From Haliea sp. (GTDB taxonomy: Bacteria; Pseudomonadota; Gammaproteobacteria; Pseudomonadales; Halieaceae): 64,000 nt of DNA. Every line of letters starts with the position of its first letter. Position 1 is the first letter of the stretch. A program made the position numbers and the translations under genes. Positions 9,459 to 17,971 of the stretch are shown here, piece after piece. The stretch lies in contig JADJAL010000026.1 in assembly GCA_016704305.1 (NCBI GenBank), positions 29,338-93,337 on the forward strand, read 5' to 3'. A model generated the notes under the pieces. That model did no database searches. It was not told where the DNA came from and was given only the letters and a program-made list of their open reading frames with translations.

Positions 9459-9484
9459 AGGCTACCTTCGGGTAGCCTTTTTTT
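9459..9484 (+). terminator. Rho-independent terminator after tRNA-Ala
   Basis: Perfect 8-bp stem AGGCTACC/GGTAGCCT closed by a TTCG tetraloop and followed by a T run to 9484. Confidence 0.95.
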
Positions 9485-9801
9485 GTTCTCTCTCCAGAAT
9501 ATGTCTTCAGCACCGCGTGTAATCGTTACGCCGATTTAGCTGTCGCGTTTGAATCCGGGTCGCACAAGCTGAATATCGGCAATGAACCTATGAGTCAATT
9601 CTTCAGTGAATCCTGGTCATAGAATAAATAACCCTAAGAAAGTTTGTTCAAATAGCAGTGCTGCAATTCATCAGGGCGCAAGGAAGTATCCGCTCGAAGC
9701 CGCGGCATGGCAGGCTCGGGTGACTCACCCGCGCGCATTCCTGCAGGCCAGGTCACCAGAAGGTACCTTAATGCTGCAAAAGTGCGGGAAATGCTTGCGA
9801 A

Positions 9802-9829
9802 TTGACATGATGTGCTGTTTAGATATCAT
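9802..9829 (+). promoter_or_regulatory. Candidate sigma70 promoter of an sRNA
   Basis: TTGACA at 9802-9807, a 16-bp spacer and TATCAT at 9824-9829. The -35 is consensus and the -10 matches five of six positions. No gene starts nearby; a terminator follows about 130 bp downstream. Confidence 0.6.
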
Positions 9830-9835
9830 CCTGCC

Positions 9836-9957
9836 CCGACGGAGAATGTATGCATGGTAGCCGTTTAAAGCGCTGCTTGATGCAACCAGCTATTTTTATG
9901 TAGCAACAGGTCAGTGGGCGATAGTGTCGCTGCCCGGAAAAGCGGCGCATTTTTTTT
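9836..9957 (+). ncRNA. Candidate small RNA, about 120 nt
   Basis: Bounded by the promoter-like pair at 9802-9829 and by a terminator-like hairpin ending at 9957. No credible reading frame lies inside, and I recognise no known RNA family. The class is inferred only from a promoter and terminator at sRNA spacing in a gene-free region. It could also be the remnant of a lost gene's leader. Confidence 0.45.
9928..9957 (+). terminator. Candidate rho-independent terminator
   Basis: Stem CGCTGC/GCGGCG (one U-G pair) around an 8-nt loop, then CA and a run of eight T residues at 9950-9957. The stem is short but GC-rich and the T tract is long. Confidence 0.6.
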
Positions 9958-10420
9958 CAATCACAGGCAGTACAGTGAGGATTTCAGAGAAAGCCTATAA
10001 TAGAACGGCCTGGTTAACATAGTTGCGGTAGCGGAAGAGGTGGTGCAGGTGTTTTACGATGGCATCATTTATTTGATAATGAATCGCTCTGTTGTGCAGT
10101 GTGTCAGTTTGCGTAAAGCAGCTGTGAATCGAAAGGTCGAGTGTTCCCAAAAGTTGTGTCATTCGATAGACACTTGAACGCTCTTCACAGACGGGAGTCA
10201 ACAGCAGGGTTTTAGGAGCCAGCTCCAAACCTTTTATGGATGCCAGTATGTAACTTGCCGCAATCTTGCACTGGGATGGTTCGGCTGGTCGCTGGAGGGT
10301 TTGGGACTGTAAGAGAGTGTCAGCCACACAATGCAGTGTACGGTGCTTGTTGCGTTGCTAAGCAGGGCAATGTTTTTGCACCAAAAGTCTTAGAAATTTA
10401 GGGTTAGAAAAGAGGTTACT

Positions 10421-10825
10421 GTGCTAATGCTATCACCCAGGAATCGAAAGCTTCGATATTTTCAAGTAAGAGCCACAAATGCGTATTGGCTATTGAGGCA
10501 GGGGAGGTTCAGGCAGTTCTTGGTACATCTCAAAAGCGAAGTCGATATTCAGCTGGATATCGTGCGTAACCGTGTAAATAGCTATGCTGAAGCGGGAGTC
10601 CAATCCAGGCTCGGTTCTGATTCGCAAGGAGGTGTCCAAAACGCGCCTGTTGCAGTTCCTGATCTTGATTCAGAGTACATCGACAGACGAAAGATCCAGC
10701 CGCCGAGCTACAGGCCCACGATTTTCAAGCTTGCTGCTCCCGTTAGCATGCGGGCTGACGCAAGCGTGGTGAGAGATGAATTGCGAACAATTCTTTCCTC
10801 CTTCAATGTTCGTGAAAGAGGGTAG
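10421..10825 (+). CDS. Hypothetical protein preceding glycosyltransferases
   Basis: 134 residues from GTG 10421 (or ATG 10427), with AGAGG about 8 bases upstream. The basic N-terminus (RNRKLRYFQVRATNAYWLLRQGRFRQFLVHL) is followed by a hydrophilic stretch. No domain is recognised and there is no signal peptide or membrane span. Its stop is only three bases before the start of the next gene, so it is probably co-translated with the GT2. It could be a detached N-terminal module of a glycosyltransferase. Confidence 0.5.
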   Translation: MLMLSPRNRKLRYFQVRATNAYWLLRQGRFRQFLVHLKSEVDIQLDIVRNRVNSYAEAGVQSRLGSDSQGGVQNAPVAVPDLDSEYIDRRKIQPPSYRPTIFKLAAPVSMRADASVVRDELRTILSSFNVRERG

Positions 10826-10828
10826 TAC

Positions 10829-11737
10829 GTGATGTCGGATACCGTAAGAATCACCGCCTTAACCGTTACATTCAATGGAATGGCGTTTGTCGAGACTTTT
10901 TTCAAATCGCTATTCGCGGTTGATCAGCGTGACGTAGTGCTAGAAGTTATGTTGATCGATAATGGGTCAACCGATGGCACCGTCGATTGGGTAAGAGGCA
11001 ATTTTCCACAGGTTCGAGTCATCGAGAATGATGAGAACAATTATGCCAGGGCATTGAACATCGGGATTGCCAACTCAACAGGCGACTATGTTGTTATCAC
11101 CAATAATGATGCCACTGTTCACCCTGACTGGTTGCAGGGGTTTCTGACCGTTTTCAAGCAGGATGAAAAAATCGGCGCAGTACAAAGCAAGATATATTTC
11201 GCCGACTCAAACAAAATCAATAGTGTAGGTGTGCAGGAAGTCGAGCACTTCTATTTTAGTGATATCGGTTTTGATACAGAAGATTCCGTGCGCTATTCCA
11301 AAGCGCGTGAGCGCGAGTACGTCACAGGCGGATCCGTAATGTTTCGGAGGGCCTGCCTTGAGGATGTCGGTCCCTGGGATGAAGATTTCATTATGTTTAT
11401 GGAAGATGTCGATTACAGTGCGCGATGTCGGGAACGGGGTTGGAAACTGTGGTATTCACCGGCTAGTGTGCTGTATCACCAGTACCACGGTAGTACGTCT
11501 CAGGCACTTTGCGAATACTTCTGTACACGCAATCGATTTTTCTTCGTTGCCAAGCACTTTCCCCTGGAATTGGCTGCGTGCATCCCGACTTCTCACTTTT
11601 TTAAGAAGGGCGAGCTTGATCACCTCTACCGTTCGCTCCTTCACAGCGTACAGAAGATGTGTGCCTGTCAGGACACCCAAACCGTCAAGGAAGTACTCAG
11701 GAGCCTCAGGGATTGTCTTCCCGGAGTTTATCGGTGA
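10829..11737 (+). CDS. Family 2 glycosyltransferase
   Basis: 302 residues (GTG 10829; ATG at 10832 equally possible). GT-A fold: the N-terminal strand ITALTVTFNGMAF, then MLIDNGSTDGTVDWV, a DXD-like region ITNNDATVHPDWL near residue 95, and the acceptor-side motif GPWDEDFIMFMEDVDYSARC near residue 185. This matches rhamnosyltransferase-type GT2 enzymes that build O-antigen or exopolysaccharide. It acts at the cytoplasmic side of the inner membrane. First of three consecutive glycosyltransferases; donor and acceptor unknown. Confidence 0.9.
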   Translation: MMSDTVRITALTVTFNGMAFVETFFKSLFAVDQRDVVLEVMLIDNGSTDGTVDWVRGNFPQVRVIENDENNYARALNIGIANSTGDYVVITNNDATVHPDWLQGFLTVFKQDEKIGAVQSKIYFADSNKINSVGVQEVEHFYFSDIGFDTEDSVRYSKAREREYVTGGSVMFRRACLEDVGPWDEDFIMFMEDVDYSARCRERGWKLWYSPASVLYHQYHGSTSQALCEYFCTRNRFFFVAKHFPLELAACIPTSHFFKKGELDHLYRSLLHSVQKMCACQDTQTVKEVLRSLRDCLPGVYR

Positions 11738-11750
11738 TGTCGGTACTTAT

Positions 11751-12962
11751 ATGTTTTTTTCGCATCTGGAAGTGCTGTTAGGGCTGCGCAAAATTCGGGT
11801 CGGGATTTACGATCACGCCGGACACTTTGCTGGTGGCGGTCAGCGCTATGTCGCGGAAATGGCTGCCATGATGCAGGATCGCTACGATGTCGGTTACATA
11901 TTCAATAACGATGTCGAGCTGAGTGAATACAAGGATTGGTTTGATCTGGATCTAAGCAAGTGCACGATGAAGATCATTAAAATCCCGTTTTTTGAAGACA
12001 GAAACCGCTACACGGCCGATGAGGGTATGGTGTTGGGAGAGCGCACCAATCCATTCGATATCATTAGCAGGGAAACGTTGAACTACGACATATTCATCAA
12101 CGCCAACATGCTGGGTAAGTTGAATCCGTTGTCACCTGTTTCCATCTTTATCTGCCATTTCCCGGATCAGGAGCGAACACGCTTTTTCCAGGTTCATAGG
12201 TATGATCACCTTGTTATCAATGGAGACTACACCGGAGAGTGGGTAAGGCGACGCTGGAATATGGAGCCGACCACTAAGCTCTATCCCCCGGTGAATATGT
12301 ATAATCCCCGCAGCAATCCGGATGATAAAGAGAAAATTATTCTTTCCGTGTCACGCTTTGAGATAAGCGGTAGTAAAAAGCAGGTAGAAATGATTGACAC
12401 GTTTTCAGAGATGACTCGCCGCTACCCGGAAGAGACGAGTGGATGGAGGTTGATGTTGATTGGCGGCAGCACTCCTGGAAACACCTATCTTGCAGACGTG
12501 GACGAAGCTATCGCCCGTGGCCACGGAAATATTGAGTACAAGGCCAATGCCGCTGTAAGTGAAATCAAGGATTATTATCGACGCGCTTCAATTTTTTGGC
12601 ACGCGTGTGGATTGAACGAGGACAGGCCTGAGCGCGTGGAGCATTTTGGTATGACCACGGTTGAGGCCATGCAGAATTGTTGTGTGCCCATTGTCATCGA
12701 TGGCGGCGGGCAACGAGAGATCGTCGAGCACGGGGATTCCGGTTTTCGCTTCGCTACTCTCGATGAGCTGATGGCGCTCAGTCTCGCCGTAATGGGTGAT
12801 CGCTATCAGTGTCGGCGTATGGCGGAACGAGCTTATCGAAGAAGTCGCCTGTTCAGTCAATCAGTTTTCAGGGAGCATCTGGAACGATTGCTGGCTGAAG
12901 CAGAGCTGCAGTTGCTCGGCCATGACATGCTGCCCAAGCCCGATGCCAGAGCCGTTGCATAG
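11751..12962 (+). CDS. Family 4 glycosyltransferase
   Basis: 403 residues from ATG 11751. The open frame extends far upstream, but that part overlaps the GT2 gene in another frame and is spurious. GT-B fold: N-terminal VGIYDHAGHFAGGGQRYVAEMA (glycine-rich loop), the central IILSVSRFEISGSKKQVEMI, then GNIEYKANAAVSEIKDYYRRASIFWHA, and the donor-binding E-x7-E region EHFGMTTVEAM near residue 300. Follows the GT2 by 13 bp. No strong ribosome-binding site is seen, so translation may be coupled. Sugar and acceptor unknown. Confidence 0.88.
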   Translation: MFFSHLEVLLGLRKIRVGIYDHAGHFAGGGQRYVAEMAAMMQDRYDVGYIFNNDVELSEYKDWFDLDLSKCTMKIIKIPFFEDRNRYTADEGMVLGERTNPFDIISRETLNYDIFINANMLGKLNPLSPVSIFICHFPDQERTRFFQVHRYDHLVINGDYTGEWVRRRWNMEPTTKLYPPVNMYNPRSNPDDKEKIILSVSRFEISGSKKQVEMIDTFSEMTRRYPEETSGWRLMLIGGSTPGNTYLADVDEAIARGHGNIEYKANAAVSEIKDYYRRASIFWHACGLNEDRPERVEHFGMTTVEAMQNCCVPIVIDGGGQREIVEHGDSGFRFATLDELMALSLAVMGDRYQCRRMAERAYRRSRLFSQSVFREHLERLLAEAELQLLGHDMLPKPDARAVA

Positions 12963-12986
12963 CAGGGTTGGGCCAGTTGTTACCTT

Positions 12987-14170
12987 GTGCAGCTGATATT
13001 CAATGCTAAAGCGTTGCGTCCACCTGTAACTGGCGTCGGCAACTATACCTATCATCTCCTCGAGCAGTATTTGCAGGGGCGTTATGCTGTAGATGAGGTG
13101 TATTGCTTCAGCGGCACGCACTGGCTGACCGGTAGTCAGCAATTGGCTATCACTGCCGACATCAGAACTCGACGTGAAACCAGTGCCGCACGAAGCCTGA
13201 ATGGCGCGGTTGCACAAATCCGCGAAGCGATTGGCAAAATTCAGGCGTCCTCAGCCTGTTTTCATTTGCAATGGATGAACGGTTCAAATCGACTGCGAAT
13301 GCGATACAGGGTGCCGTGTACCATGAGACCAACTACATACTGAGGCCTTATTCTGGCCCCTGTGTGACAACGGTGCACGACCTGTCCTACCTCCGATATC
13401 CTCAGTACCATTCAGATCATCTGGTCGATTGGCTGGCACACGGCTTGCCGAAATCCCTCGATCGCGCAGACTGTATATTGACGGTATCAAATATAGTGCG
13501 TGACGAGTTGATCGAACATTTTGGCATCCCCGAGCAGAAAGTGCGGAGTGTTTACTCCGGTGTTGAAGCCTGCTACCGACCTCGTTCCGAAGATCAGACC
13601 TGCACCGTGTTAACAGCGCTGGGCTTGCGCCATAAGCAATATGTCCTGCTGACAGCGACGCTTGAGCCGCGCAAGGGTATCGATGTATTGCTGGATGCGT
13701 GGAGCCTGCTGCCTGAATCGCTGCGCCGTGATATTCCGCTGGTACTGACCGGTTCGCCTGGATGGCGCAATGAGGCGCTGATGACGAAACTGGCGGCGCT
13801 GATGGCGGAGGGCACCGTGCGCTATTTGGGCTATGTTCCAGCGGATGTACTTTCAGTGTTGTTTTCAGGTGCCGCTGTATTCTGCTATCCGTCTGTGTAT
13901 GAAGGATTCGGATTGCCGGTACTGGATGCGATGAGCAGTGGAGTGCCGGTGATTTGCCGGGCTGGAACTTCCATGGCTGAGTTTTCGCAGGGCGCGTGTG
14001 TGCTTTGTAATACCGGTGAGCCCGAGGAGTTGGCCTTCAATCTTGAAAGCTTACTGTGTAGCCAGTCGCTGCGCGATCATTGGGCCGAGAAAGGGGAGCG
14101 GCAGGCGGCACTGTTTTCATGGGAGCGCTGCGCCGCGGAAACTGCGGAGATCTATCGAGAGGTCTCATAG
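12987..14170 (+). CDS. Family 4 (mannosyltransferase-like) glycosyltransferase, frameshifted in this sequence
   Basis: The N-terminal part from GTG 12987 (QLIFNAKALRPPVTGVGNYT) ends out of frame; the rest continues one frame away as AVYHETNYILRPYSG...TVHDLSYLRYP through SVYEGFGLPVLDAMSSGVPV to REVS. Together they form a normal-length GT4 protein of about 394 residues. The two parts are reconciled by adding one base near 13200-13270, most likely in the T run at 13259-13262. Either a consensus error or a real frameshift; many other genes here have the same kind of break, so an error is favoured. Last gene of the glycosyltransferase run, convergent with rapA. Confidence 0.8.
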
Positions 14171-14221
14171 CTGCAGCAGAAATTTGCGCAGATTTGCCAG
14201 CGTGGCACGGTGCGGCACCGA

Positions 14222-16984
14222 TCAGGTCGTGATGATCAATCGAAGCGCCTGTAGATTCAAGCTGGCGTGTTGAATATGAATCGCGCATTCCTCTATACGG
14301 TAGTTGAGGTGGTCGAGTTCTTCCTGGCGAATGGAAGGGTTCACGGTTCGCAGGGCAGAGAGACGATCAAATTCCGCCCCCAGGTCGGCGCGCATGTTCT
14401 GCTCCGCGTTGCTCCGTATGTCCTGTAGTCGAGTCTCGGCTTGCGTTGATGCCAGCGCTATTTTGGCTTCCACTTCCGCACCAACCTGCTTGATAATTGC
14501 CAGAGCAGTTGATTTTTTTACGTGTTGGATCAAATTGTTAAGCCGCTCGTGAGGAACCAGTTCCGCAAGATTTTTCCCGCGCGCATCCACCAGTAAGCGC
14601 AGCGGCCAGAGCGGGAGAAATCTGTCCAGTTGCAGGCTTTTGGGAGCGACACAATTGATGGTATAGATCACTTCAAGCAACAGGGTTCCGGGTGCCACGC
14701 CATTGAGTTTGATAGTGCCTAGCGCAGCGTTACCAAGTTCCGTCGCTTGCACCATCTCCATGGCCTCCAGCACCATGGGATGCTCCCATGTCAGGAATTC
14801 CATGTCTTCACGCGCCAGGGCTTTCTCGCGGCTGAAGGTGACCGTGGTGCCGTCCTCCCGCAGTCCGGGAAAATACCCTGTCAGCATGTGTTCCGAGGGG
14901 CGCAGGATCAGCGTGCGCTCTGAGTGATATTCCTGGTCTACACCGAATGTTTCGCATACCGCTTCCAGGTAGTTCATCAGGTCGTCATTGGATTCGGCAA
15001 CAACGATTTCGTCGATCAGTGACTTTGCGATTTCAGGCTTGCAGGAATTTCGTTCCAGCAGCCGATCGCGACCTTCACGCAATTCCTGCCGGGTTTTTGC
15101 GGTAAATTCAGCGCTGTCTGCCAGTAAGCTATCGAACAGCGCTGTGCGTTCGAGTAATTGCGGCAGCAAGCGCTCACGGAAGGTTTCGAAAATCATGTAT
15201 CCCGCAGAACAGCTTTCACGAAACACGTTCAATCCGCGGTCATACCATTCGAAGAGCGACTGCTGGGCCGTATGCTCCAGATAGGGGACATGGATATCGA
15301 CATTGTTTTCCTGTCCAATGCGATCAAGCCTGCCTATACGTTGTTCGAGCAAGTCCGGGTTCATCGGCAAATCGAACAGTATCAGGTGATGTGCGAATTG
15401 AAAGTTGCGTCCTTCACTGCCGATTTCAGAGCATACCAGGGTCTGTGCGCCGTTAATTTCATCGGCAAAATACGCGGCAGCGCGGTCCCTCTCTATAATC
15501 GACAGGTCTTCGTAAAACGCACTTGAGCGGATGCCTGCTCGCAAATGCAAGTGGTGTTCCAGCGCCACTGCCGTCGCAGCATGTGCACAGATCACCAGCA
15601 CCTTGGCGGGTCGCAATCGTTTCAGTGTTTGCTCCAGCCAGGTAACCCGCGGATCGAACGACAACCAGGTGTCGTCAACATAGGGAAGTTCAGGGTACAG
15701 CTTCTCTTTCAGATCCACCTGCGCGTGTGTGTACTGCTCGGGTGCTGGCAGTGGGTAATGATGCAGTACGCGTTGCGGAAAGCCGGCGACAGCTGCCCTG
15801 GTATTTCTGAACAGAACACGCCCGGTGCCGTGGCGATCGAGTATCTGGTCGATAATGGTTGCCGCGGGCGCGCCAGGATCGATGCCAGCCGGCAATTCCT
15901 CGACGGCGACTCCCGATTCCAGGGCATCTGCCAACTCACTCCACTGGCGGTAGCGTTGCTCATCCTCCCGAAATTGCTGCAGGTCGTGAAATCGCGCGGG
16001 GTCCAGCAGGCGCAAACGCGCAAAGTGACTTTCCTGGCCAATTTGTTCCGGGGTGGCGGTTAGCAACAGCAGTCCCGCAGTCTGTTGCGAGAGCGCCTCA
16101 ACAAACCGGTAGTCAGCTCCGGCGGCCTCTGGCGACCAGTGCAAGTGATGGGCTTCGTCAATGGCCACCAGATCCCAGTTGGCTGCCAGGGCCTGGGCCT
16201 GCGCCTCGGGAAAAGACACGAACACGTCGAGGCTGCTCAGTATCAGTTGTTCCGACTCGAAGGGATTTTCACCGACGTTTTCCAGCAGTCGCTCTTGGTC
16301 AAACAGCGAGAAATGCAAATTAAAGCGCCGCAGCATTTCCACCAGCCACTGGTGTAACAGGCTGGCAGGTACCAGCACCAGTATGCGTGAGGCGCGTCCC
16401 GTGAGTATCTGTTGCTGTATGATCATGCCTGCTTCAATGGTCTTGCCGAGCCCGACTTCATCGGCCAGCAATACCCGCGGCGCGTGCCGCTGGCTGACTT
16501 CATTGGCGATGTAGATCTGGTGCGGTAGCAAGCTGGTACGCGATCCTCTCAGCCCGCGGACCGGCGAGCGCTGGAGCGCATCTGCATGTGCCAAGGTGGC
16601 AACGCGCAGCGCAAATTCGCCGTGTTTGTCGAAATGCCCATTGAGCAGGCGTTGTAGCGGGGTGGTTAGCTGGATAAACGCATCCAGTTCAAGTTCTGAA
16701 ACGACCAATTCCTGTTCGTGGTGATCCCTGCCCACATAGAGCAGTAGCCCCTGTTGCTCCCTTACTTCGGTGACCAGAACTTCCACTTGGCTGACTGTGG
16801 AGATGCGGTCTCCTGCTTTGAAGCGCAACCGGGTGAGCGGTGCATTCTCGATGGCGTAGGTGCGTTCTTCGCCTACAGCAGGAAATGCAAGTGTAACCCG
16901 ACGGCCCTCCAGATCAACGACAATACCAAGTCCCAGTTGGGCGTCTGCATGGCTGACCCAACGTTGTCCGACAATGTAATCCAT
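14222..16984 (-). CDS. rapA: RNA polymerase-associated ATPase RapA (HepA)
   Basis: 920 residues, slightly shorter than the ~968 of E. coli. Begins IVGQRWVSHADAQLGLGIVV, the N-terminal Tudor-like part that contacts RNA polymerase. SWI2/SNF2 ATPase motifs: LLADEVGLGKTIEAG (motif I, ~residue 175) and AIDEAHH (motif II, ~275); helicase C-lobe with QRIGRLDRIGQ. RapA recycles stalled or post-termination RNA polymerase using ATP hydrolysis. It lies after tatD on the same strand. Its ATG shares one base with the TGA of a short upstream open frame (TGATG), hinting at coupled translation. Confidence 0.96.
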   Translation of the reverse strand: MDYIVGQRWVSHADAQLGLGIVVDLEGRRVTLAFPAVGEERTYAIENAPLTRLRFKAGDRISTVSQVEVLVTEVREQQGLLLYVGRDHHEQELVVSELELDAFIQLTTPLQRLLNGHFDKHGEFALRVATLAHADALQRSPVRGLRGSRTSLLPHQIYIANEVSQRHAPRVLLADEVGLGKTIEAGMIIQQQILTGRASRILVLVPASLLHQWLVEMLRRFNLHFSLFDQERLLENVGENPFESEQLILSSLDVFVSFPEAQAQALAANWDLVAIDEAHHLHWSPEAAGADYRFVEALSQQTAGLLLLTATPEQIGQESHFARLRLLDPARFHDLQQFREDEQRYRQWSELADALESGVAVEELPAGIDPGAPAATIIDQILDRHGTGRVLFRNTRAAVAGFPQRVLHHYPLPAPEQYTHAQVDLKEKLYPELPYVDDTWLSFDPRVTWLEQTLKRLRPAKVLVICAHAATAVALEHHLHLRAGIRSSAFYEDLSIIERDRAAAYFADEINGAQTLVCSEIGSEGRNFQFAHHLILFDLPMNPDLLEQRIGRLDRIGQENNVDIHVPYLEHTAQQSLFEWYDRGLNVFRESCSAGYMIFETFRERLLPQLLERTALFDSLLADSAEFTAKTRQELREGRDRLLERNSCKPEIAKSLIDEIVVAESNDDLMNYLEAVCETFGVDQEYHSERTLILRPSEHMLTGYFPGLREDGTTVTFSREKALAREDMEFLTWEHPMVLEAMEMVQATELGNAALGTIKLNGVAPGTLLLEVIYTINCVAPKSLQLDRFLPLWPLRLLVDARGKNLAELVPHERLNNLIQHVKKSTALAIIKQVGAEVEAKIALASTQAETRLQDIRSNAEQNMRADLGAEFDRLSALRTVNPSIRQEELDHLNYRIEECAIHIQHASLNLQALRLIITT

Positions 16985-17130
16985 CAGTAAAAAATGCCTT
17001 TGTTTATGCGGCGTAGTGCGTTTTCAAACGGGGGCAGTTTAGCACCGAAAGAATCAGGAAGCTTGGACATCATGCGTGACATTATGGAGCATCGGCGACC
17101 CAGCGCTTCTGCTTCTGCGCGACTGATCAC
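16984..17130 (-). CDS. Possible small ORF between tatD and rapA
   Basis: An open frame between the tatD stop and the rapA start ends with a TGA that overlaps the rapA ATG by one base. The candidate GTG start at 17130 gives 48 residues ending LPPFENALRRINKGIFY. There is no good ribosome-binding site and no recognised family. The overlap geometry and the lack of other content between the two genes are the only support; the frame could be chance. Confidence 0.25.
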   Translation of the reverse strand: MISRAEAEALGRRCSIMSRMMSKLPDSFGAKLPPFENALRRINKGIFY

Positions 17131-17158
17131 GCGCGTCAATTGACTTCGCTGTTGATGG

Positions 17159-17971
17159 CTAAGCAGCCTCGAAAAAAAGACGCATACTGTTGGCATGGAC
17201 CTGTTGTAACAATTCCTCCACGTCCAATGACTTGATCACTGCCACTGCCTCAGCGATAAATGGGAGGAAGTAAGGTGCGTTGGCTTTGCCGCGATAGGGT
17301 ACTGGCGTTAAATACGGTGCATCCGTTTCCAGTACCAGTTGCTGCAATGGCGTGGCTGCTACAACCTGTCGTACATTCTCGGCCCGGTTGAAAGTGGTGA
17401 TTCCGTTGAAGCCGAGCATAAAGCCTTCCCCGAGACAAAACTCTGCTAATTCCAGGCTTGAGGTAAAACTGTGAATGACGCCCTTGCGAGAGAGCGTACT
17501 GCTGTAGTTGCGCAGGATGTCGCGTGTGTCATCGTCCGCCTCGCGAGTATGGATAACAACCGGCAAGTCCAAATCAACGGCGGTCTGCGGTTGCTGCTCG
17601 AAAGCCCTGCGTTGCACAGCGCGGTCGGCGTGGTCGTAATGGTAGTCCAGGCCGATTTCCCCGATAGCAACAATCCGCGCGTCTGCCGCATTCATGCGAA
17701 TGATCGCGTCGACCTCAGGCGAATAGGTAGTCGCGTCATGTGGATGGATGCCCTGTGTCCCCCAGACATACTGCGATGATCGGGCAAGTTCCAGGACTCG
17801 GTGCAAATTATCCTTTGATACGGCAATGGTGATAATCCGTTCAACACCCGCCCCAAGCGATTTTTCCAGCGTGGCATCAAGTTCAGCCTGGTCGAGATAA
17901 TCCAGGTGGCAGTGGGTCTCGATGATAGGGGTGTGAAAGCGCGGTATCTCACGCCGTAGTTTGTTGCTCAT
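17159..17971 (-). CDS. tatD: TatD-family metal-dependent DNase
   Basis: 270 residues from ATG 17971, preceded by AGGA five bases upstream (an in-frame GTG at 17983 is less likely). Metal-site motifs of the TatD amidohydrolase-type barrel are present: THCHLDY near the N-terminus, IGEIGLDYHY near 105, VIHTREADDDT near 145, and ETDAPYLTP near 220. TatD proteins are 3'-5' exonucleases or DNases acting on damaged DNA. It overlaps the end of the lysR gene by 23 bp. Which TatD paralogue (TatD, YcfH, YjjV) it is cannot be decided here. Confidence 0.9.
   Translation of the reverse strand: MSNKLRREIPRFHTPIIETHCHLDYLDQAELDATLEKSLGAGVERIITIAVSKDNLHRVLELARSSQYVWGTQGIHPHDATTYSPEVDAIIRMNAADARIVAIGEIGLDYHYDHADRAVQRRAFEQQPQTAVDLDLPVVIHTREADDDTRDILRNYSSTLSRKGVIHSFTSSLELAEFCLGEGFMLGFNGITTFNRAENVRQVVAATPLQQLVLETDAPYLTPVPYRGKANAPYFLPFIAEAVAVIKSLDVEELLQQVHANSMRLFFEAA

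Larger units (their letters stand above)
9485..10420. other. Long non-coding stretch with a candidate small RNA
   Basis: No open frame here looks like a real protein. A plus-strand frame of 84 codons (9606-9860) and a minus-strand frame of 110 codons (9995-10327) have odd composition and no recognisable pattern. The only structured signal is a promoter-like pair at 9802-9829 followed by a terminator at 9928-9957, annotated separately. The rest is AT-richer than the core genes and may be eroded DNA at the edge of the glycosyltransferase island. Confidence 0.5.

Noticed and set aside
9606..9860. 84-codon open frame on the plus strand
   Set aside because: Overlaps the candidate sRNA promoter and has odd composition with no recognised domain.
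9995..10327. 110-codon open frame on the minus strand
   Set aside because: No family pattern and no convincing ribosome-binding site; not enough support to call a gene.
12987..14170. Programmed -1 frameshifting in the GT4 gene
   Set aside because: No clear slippery heptamer or downstream structure, and similar breaks occur in many unrelated genes here.
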